Below, piece by piece: positions 17,853 through 21,775 of a DNA stretch of 21,775 nt. The stretch is from NCBI GenBank assembly GCA_002428895.1, contig DIYC01000142.1, positions 16,545 to 38,319 on the forward strand, given 5' to 3'. This DNA comes from Burkholderiales bacterium UBA6064. Lineage in GTDB: Bacteria > Pseudomonadota > Gammaproteobacteria > Burkholderiales > Burkholderiaceae_B. The stretch's first letter is position 1; the number at the start of each line of letters is the position of its first letter. The notes below the pieces were generated by a model. That model saw nothing but the letters and a program-made list of their open reading frames with translations. It was not told the DNA's origin and did no database searches. A program made the position numbers and the translations under genes.

Positions 17853-17929
17853 CTGCCGCATAAAAGTAAAATTTACCTTGGAATTAACTTGGTTTTAGAA
17901 GTAACCCCGTCGCCCCAAAGTAGGCTGCT

Positions 17930-17959
17930 ATTATACTCGTATAAAAACAACTTAATCAA
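17930..17959 (-). promoter_or_regulatory. Predicted rpsB promoter
   Basis: On the minus strand TTGATT (17959-17954), an 18-base spacer and a perfect TATAAT (17935-17930) form a good sigma-70 pair. It is followed by a short GC-richer stretch (AGCAGCC) where transcription would begin, about 134 bases before the rpsB ATG. The region also has to hold the divergent map promoter, which I cannot place. Confidence 0.65.
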
Positions 17960-17974
17960 TTAAAAATCATCTTT

Positions 17975-18781
17975 ATGACAGTCAATATCAAAAACGAATA
18001 TGACATTGCTAAAATGCGTGTCGCAGGCAGGCTTGCTGCTGAAGTTCTCGATTACATCACGCCTTTTGTTAAACCAGGGGTTACTACGGGCGAATTAGAT
18101 CAGCTTTGCCATGACTACATGGTAAATGTTCAAGGTACTATTCCAGCACCGCTAAATTATTGTCCGCCAGGTCATTCTCCCTACCCTAAATCAACCTGCA
18201 TTTCGGTCAATCATCAAATTTGTCATGCGATTCCCGGCCCTAAAATTCTAAAAGAGGGTGACATCGCCAATATTGATGTCACAGTTATTTATGAGGGATA
18301 TCATGGAGACAACAGCCGAATGTTTATAGCAGGAAATACTTCTTTAGCTGCGAAACGGTTGTGTCAAATTACGTATGAAGCCATGTGGAAAGGAATTGAA
18401 CAGATTAAACCTGGTGCTCGGGTTGGTGATATTGGGTACGCGATACAAAAATTTGCTGAAAATTTTGGTTATTCTGTTGTTCGTGAGTTTTGTGGTCACG
18501 GAATTGGAAAAAAATTCCATGAAGACCCGCAAATCCTTCATTATGGCTCACCTGGAACGGGATTAGTCTTACGAGAGGGCATGATTTTCACTGTTGAACC
18601 CATGATTAATGCGGGTAAGCGCGATTTGAAAGTTTTGCCTGATGGTTGGACTGTAGTCACTAAAGACCGCAGTTTGTCTGCACAATGGGAGCATACCGTC
18701 TTAGTAACAACCAATGGTTTTGAAGTTTTAACTGTTTCGACCGGCACACCCCAACAACCTTTAACTTACACCTCAATTTAG
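17975..18781 (+). CDS. map: Methionine aminopeptidase, type I
   Basis: Cytosolic metalloprotease that removes the initiator Met from new proteins. All five metal ligands are visible: Asp101, Asp112 (YHGDNSRMF), His175 (GHGIGKKFHEDP), Glu208 (TVEPMI) and Glu239 (QWEHTVLV). The substrate His is in VNHQICHAIPG (His84). The length of 268 residues is typical of type I. ATG 17975 is supported by the family N-terminus (IAKMRVAGRLAAEVLDYI at 11-28), but no clear ribosome site precedes it, so the transcript may be short-leadered. It is divergent from rpsB, an arrangement known in many bacteria, and glnD follows after 50 bases. Confidence 0.97.
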   Translation: MTVNIKNEYDIAKMRVAGRLAAEVLDYITPFVKPGVTTGELDQLCHDYMVNVQGTIPAPLNYCPPGHSPYPKSTCISVNHQICHAIPGPKILKEGDIANIDVTVIYEGYHGDNSRMFIAGNTSLAAKRLCQITYEAMWKGIEQIKPGARVGDIGYAIQKFAENFGYSVVREFCGHGIGKKFHEDPQILHYGSPGTGLVLREGMIFTVEPMINAGKRDLKVLPDGWTVVTKDRSLSAQWEHTVLVTTNGFEVLTVSTGTPQQPLTYTSI

Positions 18782-18831
18782 TTGATTTATTGCCGTATAT
18801 CACAGGCTCTCTACCTTGAATAACATTTCTG

Positions 18832-21423
18832 ATGAATGACGATCAAATTCGGCAAATTTGCTTTAATTTAAAACATACAATGCAAGAGCAATCTAAGCAT
18901 TGGTTACGTTTAATAAAGCCTGAAGAGCCGTTGTCTGAAATAATTTCAAGATTACGAATTAGAAGCCAATGTGTTGACCAGCACCTGCAAGCACTCTGGA
19001 AGTTACTGAATATGCCTGCATGCTTCGCCTTGGTTGCTGTTGGCGGTTATGGCCGAGGTGAATTATATCCTTTTTCAGATGTTGATCTTTTAATTTTACT
19101 CAATACAGAGGAACTCTCTGATCAAGAAAAATTTACCCTTGAAAAATTTTGTGGTGCTTGTTGGGACATAGGACTTGAAATTGGTTCTAGCGTACGCACG
19201 ATTGAACATTGCCTAGAAGAAGCCAATCTTGATTCTGAAACGCAAACTGCCCTTTTAGAATCTAGATTACTAGATGGCGATAAAGCATTGTTTATTCAAT
19301 TAATAAATAAGTTAAAAAAGAATTTAATCCCCACTAGATTTTTTCATAACAAACGGTCTGAATATAAACAGCGTCATTCTAAATTTTCAGACACTCCTTT
19401 TAATCTTGAACCTAACTGCAAAGAATCACCTGGTGGCTTACGAGACTTACAGACCATTCGTTGGATTGCTTCTAATACGGGATTAGGCAAGACTTGGTCT
19501 GAAATGGCAACAAACCAATTAATTACGGCATACGAAGCAGCAAAACTTCGAAAATACGAACGCACACTGAAACGCTTACGCTTCCAATTACATATTCTAG
19601 CGAATCGCCGTGAAGACAAGCTTTCTTTTGAACTACAAACCTTGTTAGCCGAGTCGCTGGGCTACCAAAAAAAAGGTGATAAACGCGTCAGTGAAGTGTT
19701 GATGCAAGAATATTACTTGGTTGCTGGGGCTGTGTTTCAATTAGTTGATATGTTGCTTCAAAACATTGAGGAGCTATTGATACAAAAAACACCTGTGATC
19801 ACTCCGATCAATCAAGTTTTTCAGGCGAAAGACGATTTATTAGATATTTGTGACCCACTAATTTTTAAAAAAGAACCCAAACAAATTTTAATGGTTTTTT
19901 TAACCTTACAACAAAATATGTTGCTCAAAGGTATTACCAGCCAAACGCTACGGGCAATTTGGCACAATCGAATTAAAATTAATCAAAGCTTTCGACATAA
20001 AAAACAACATCAACAATTATTTATTGAAATATTGAGACAACCACAGCGGGTTGGAACTGAATTGCGACGAATGAATCAATTAGGGATTTTGGGTCGGTAT
20101 TTACCAGCTTTTGGCAAAATAGTTGGACAAATGCAGCATGATTTATTTCATGCTTATACTGTTGATCAACATATCATGATGGTTATTCGGAATTTACGAC
20201 GTTTTACCTTAGCTGAATATGCCCATGAATATCCATTTTGCAGTCAACTTATGGCTGACTTTGAGGATCATTGGCTGCTTTATATTGCTGCTTTATTTCA
20301 TGATATTGCAAAAGGTCGAGGTGGGGATCACAGTGAACTAGGCGAGAAAGATTGCTTACAATTTTGTCATACTCATGGCCTCAAGAAACAACATACAGAA
20401 TTAGTTACTTTTTTGGTCAAGCATCACTTAACGATGTCAAACACTGCACAAAAAAAAGATTTGTCAGATACAGAGGTCATTGAAGAATTTAGTCAAATTG
20501 TTCAAACACCACGACGTTTGACTGCGCTTTATCTGCTAACAGTTGCGGATATTCGAGGCACTAGCCCAAAAGTATGGAATGCTTGGAAAGATAAGCTTTT
20601 GTATGATTTGTATCAAATTACTTTACAGCATCTTGGCGGGCAAAAGTACAACAGTTCGAATTTACTTAGTACCCAACAGAATGAAGCACGGCAAATTTTA
20701 AAATTAGATGCATTGCCCGAGGGTGCACAAGATAGGCTCTGGAAAGAGCTAGAGGTCTCTTATTTTTTACGACAAACGACAAGTGAAATTGCGTGGCACA
20801 CTCGACACTTATTTTCACAGGTAGATACAATTATACCTATTGTTAAAGTGCGCTTATCGCCCTTAGGTGAAGGACTTGAAGTACTGGTTTACACGCGCGA
20901 TGCTGTCGAATTATTTGCTCGAATTTGTGAATATTTTCAAGGGAAAAGCAACAACATTGTTGATGCAAAAATTCACACTACGAAACATAATTATGCACTA
21001 GATTCTTTTTTAATCACTGGAGATTCAGCTCATTTTGAAGAACCAAGAGATTTGTACATACTTGAACAGGATCTGATTAATCACTTAAAAGCGCAAGAAC
21101 CCCTCAACCAACCAAAGCTAGGTAGATTGTCTCGACGCTCTCTGAGTTTTCCAGTTAAAACAACCATCGATCTCCGCGCTGATCAAAGCGGAAAATATTT
21201 TTTACTTGATTTTACCACCACGGATCGTTCTGGATTATTATATTCCGTCGCACGTTTATTAGCACGTTTTGAGGTGCACGTTCGGTCTGCCAAAATTATG
21301 ACTTTAGGGGATCGCGCTGAAGATTCTTTATTAATTTATGGATCAAGGTTATCTTCAAAAAAAATTCAAACGCAACTTGAAAGTGAATTAATGGAAATAC
21401 TTTCTACCCCTGACCAAATTTAA
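18832..21423 (+). CDS. glnD: [Protein-PII] uridylyltransferase / uridylyl-removing enzyme
   Basis: Bifunctional nitrogen sensor that adds UMP to PII proteins when glutamine is low and removes it when glutamine is high. The nucleotidyltransferase domain has VGGYGRGELYPFSDVDLLIL (about 70-89), including the GRGE and DVD catalytic motifs. GGLRDLQTIRW is the next family block. The HD domain for UMP removal shows HDLFHAYTVDQH and then ALFHDIAKGRGGDHSELG with His490-Asp491. Two C-terminal ACT domains lie at about 674-740 and 792-863 (FTTTDRSGLLYSVARLLARF). The length is 863 residues against about 890 in E. coli. No active-site loss is seen. It lies downstream of map and is probably cotranscribed with it. 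Confidence 0.97.
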   Translation: MNDDQIRQICFNLKHTMQEQSKHWLRLIKPEEPLSEIISRLRIRSQCVDQHLQALWKLLNMPACFALVAVGGYGRGELYPFSDVDLLILLNTEELSDQEKFTLEKFCGACWDIGLEIGSSVRTIEHCLEEANLDSETQTALLESRLLDGDKALFIQLINKLKKNLIPTRFFHNKRSEYKQRHSKFSDTPFNLEPNCKESPGGLRDLQTIRWIASNTGLGKTWSEMATNQLITAYEAAKLRKYERTLKRLRFQLHILANRREDKLSFELQTLLAESLGYQKKGDKRVSEVLMQEYYLVAGAVFQLVDMLLQNIEELLIQKTPVITPINQVFQAKDDLLDICDPLIFKKEPKQILMVFLTLQQNMLLKGITSQTLRAIWHNRIKINQSFRHKKQHQQLFIEILRQPQRVGTELRRMNQLGILGRYLPAFGKIVGQMQHDLFHAYTVDQHIMMVIRNLRRFTLAEYAHEYPFCSQLMADFEDHWLLYIAALFHDIAKGRGGDHSELGEKDCLQFCHTHGLKKQHTELVTFLVKHHLTMSNTAQKKDLSDTEVIEEFSQIVQTPRRLTALYLLTVADIRGTSPKVWNAWKDKLLYDLYQITLQHLGGQKYNSSNLLSTQQNEARQILKLDALPEGAQDRLWKELEVSYFLRQTTSEIAWHTRHLFSQVDTIIPIVKVRLSPLGEGLEVLVYTRDAVELFARICEYFQGKSNNIVDAKIHTTKHNYALDSFLITGDSAHFEEPRDLYILEQDLINHLKAQEPLNQPKLGRLSRRSLSFPVKTTIDLRADQSGKYFLLDFTTTDRSGLLYSVARLLARFEVHVRSAKIMTLGDRAEDSLLIYGSRLSSKKIQTQLESELMEILSTPDQI

Positions 21424-21443
21424 AAATACTAAATTAAATAAAG

Positions 21444-21452
21444 TGCTAAAAT
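21444..21452 (+). promoter_or_regulatory. Possible extended -10 promoter for the tRNA gene
   Basis: TGCTAAAAT fits an extended -10 (TG-N-TAAAAT) about a dozen bases before the tRNA. No good -35 is seen at 17 bases. The tRNA might instead be read through from glnD. Confidence 0.3.
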
Positions 21453-21463
21453 GCAACCCAACC

Positions 21464-21537
21464 GTCTCCCCGTCGTACAATGGATAGTACAAATGCCTCC
21501 TAAGCGTTAAATACAGGTTCGATTCCTGTCGGGACTA
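21464..21537 (+). tRNA. tRNA-Arg (anticodon CCT), acceptor stem poorly paired
   Basis: The D arm (GTAC, 8-base loop with GG, GTAC; 21475-21490) is well formed. The anticodon stem AATGC/GCGTT holds the loop CTCCTAA with anticodon CCT at 21499-21501, so it reads AGG. The variable loop has 4 bases and the T arm is ACAGG, TTCGATT, CCTGT (21513-21529). The acceptor is odd. The 3' strand is CGGGACT, but the seven bases at the right distance on the 5' side (CTCCCCG, 21466-21472) pair at only four positions. GTC at 21464-21466 could pair with GAC if bases bulge out. No 3' CCA is encoded. It may be functional with a bulged stem, a decaying copy, or affected by a sequence error. Confidence 0.7.
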
Positions 21538-21541
21538 CATC

Positions 21542-21576
21542 GCCCGCCGAAGCTACAAAGCGAAGGCGGGCTTTTT
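21542..21576 (+). terminator. Rho-independent terminator after the tRNA
   Basis: GCCCGCC (21542-21548) pairs perfectly with GGCGGGC (21565-21571) and is followed by TTTTT. Inside, a symmetric GAA/GAA internal loop and a GCT/AGC mini-stem can form. It begins four bases after the mature tRNA end. It is very GC-rich against the local background. Confidence 0.88.
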
Positions 21577-21598
21577 ATTGTTATAGTTTCCCTTTGTA

Positions 21599-21775
21599 TC
21601 AATCCGTAATCTCCACCACTTTCTTATTCCTCAACTGCCGCATTTGTTTCGGTACCATTTCTAAGATCTCATCTTTCAAAGTTTGAATGAGTTTGGTTTT
21701 GATATGATCTCTGTGTGTTACTAAACTTACTTAACGCGCAGGAGCAGGATCTTTCAAACGCTTGACCAGTTTCAT
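21599..21775 (-). pseudogene. Unidentified reading frame, interrupted by a stop and cut by the window edge
   Basis: On the minus strand a frame from the window edge reads MKLVKRLKDPAPAR and stops at TAA 21733-21731. The same frame then stays open for 43 codons without a good start (includes TLKDEILEMVPKQMRQL) to TGA 21601-21599. Both parts are Lys/Arg-rich with similar LKD segments. This could be a gene with an in-frame nonsense codon, the end of one small gene with an unrelated open frame beside it, or chance. I do not recognise the family. The Met at 21775 need not be a start because the frame may continue beyond the window. Confidence 0.25.

Noticed and set aside
1..21775. CRISPR array, insertion sequence, prophage or defence system
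   Set aside because: I saw no regularly spaced repeats, terminal inverted repeats, transposase, integrase or nuclease/defence motifs. The window is conserved core genome apart from the ankyrin gene and the last 200 bases.

Overview
The window is almost wholly conserved bacterial core genome. The gene order rpsB-tsf-pyrH-frr-uppS-cdsA-dxr-rseP-bamA-skp-lpxD-fabZ-lpxA-lpxB-rnhB-trmH(SpoU), with map and glnD divergent from rpsB, is the order known from Burkholderiales (Betaproteobacteria). The DNA is clearly AT-rich for that group, which suggests a small-genome or low-GC lineage (freshwater or host/protist-associated). The species cannot be named from the sequence alone.

Layout: positions 1-1045 hold the 3' part of argH on the + strand. 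A 103-base convergent gap follows. From 17788 down to 1149 everything is on the minus strand: translation genes (rpsB, tsf), a strong terminator hairpin, then nucleotide, translation and isoprenoid/phospholipid genes (pyrH, frr, uppS, cdsA, dxr), the envelope-biogenesis block (rseP, bamA, skp, lpxD, fabZ, lpxA, lpxB), rnhB, a SpoU-family RNA methyltransferase, and last an ankyrin-repeat gene not expected in this cluster. A 186-base divergent promoter region (17789-17974) separates rpsB from map and glnD on the + strand. After glnD come a tRNA-Arg(CCT) with a poorly paired acceptor stem, a strong terminator, and about 200 bases holding only a broken-looking minus-strand reading frame that runs off the window.

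How the genes work together: UppS, CdsA and Dxr supply the undecaprenyl carrier, CDP-diacylglycerol and isoprenoid precursors. LpxD, FabZ, LpxA and LpxB make lipid A. Skp and BamA deliver and insert outer-membrane proteins, and RseP is the envelope-stress site-2 protease. The genes are packed tightly, with 4-base stop/start overlaps at several joints, so much of the block is probably translated in a coupled way. Several genes have a more upstream in-frame GTG or TTG, and I chose later ATG starts for lpxA, rseP, dxr and frr on family length, N-terminal similarity and operon spacing.

No new multi-gene system, CRISPR array, insertion sequence or integrase was found. The items most worth a second look are the ankyrin gene at the operon end, the odd tRNA with the broken frame beyond it, the bulky residue at the LpxA acyl-chain ruler position, and the paired RNA elements around rpsB. 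No stretch above 300 bases lacks a gene.
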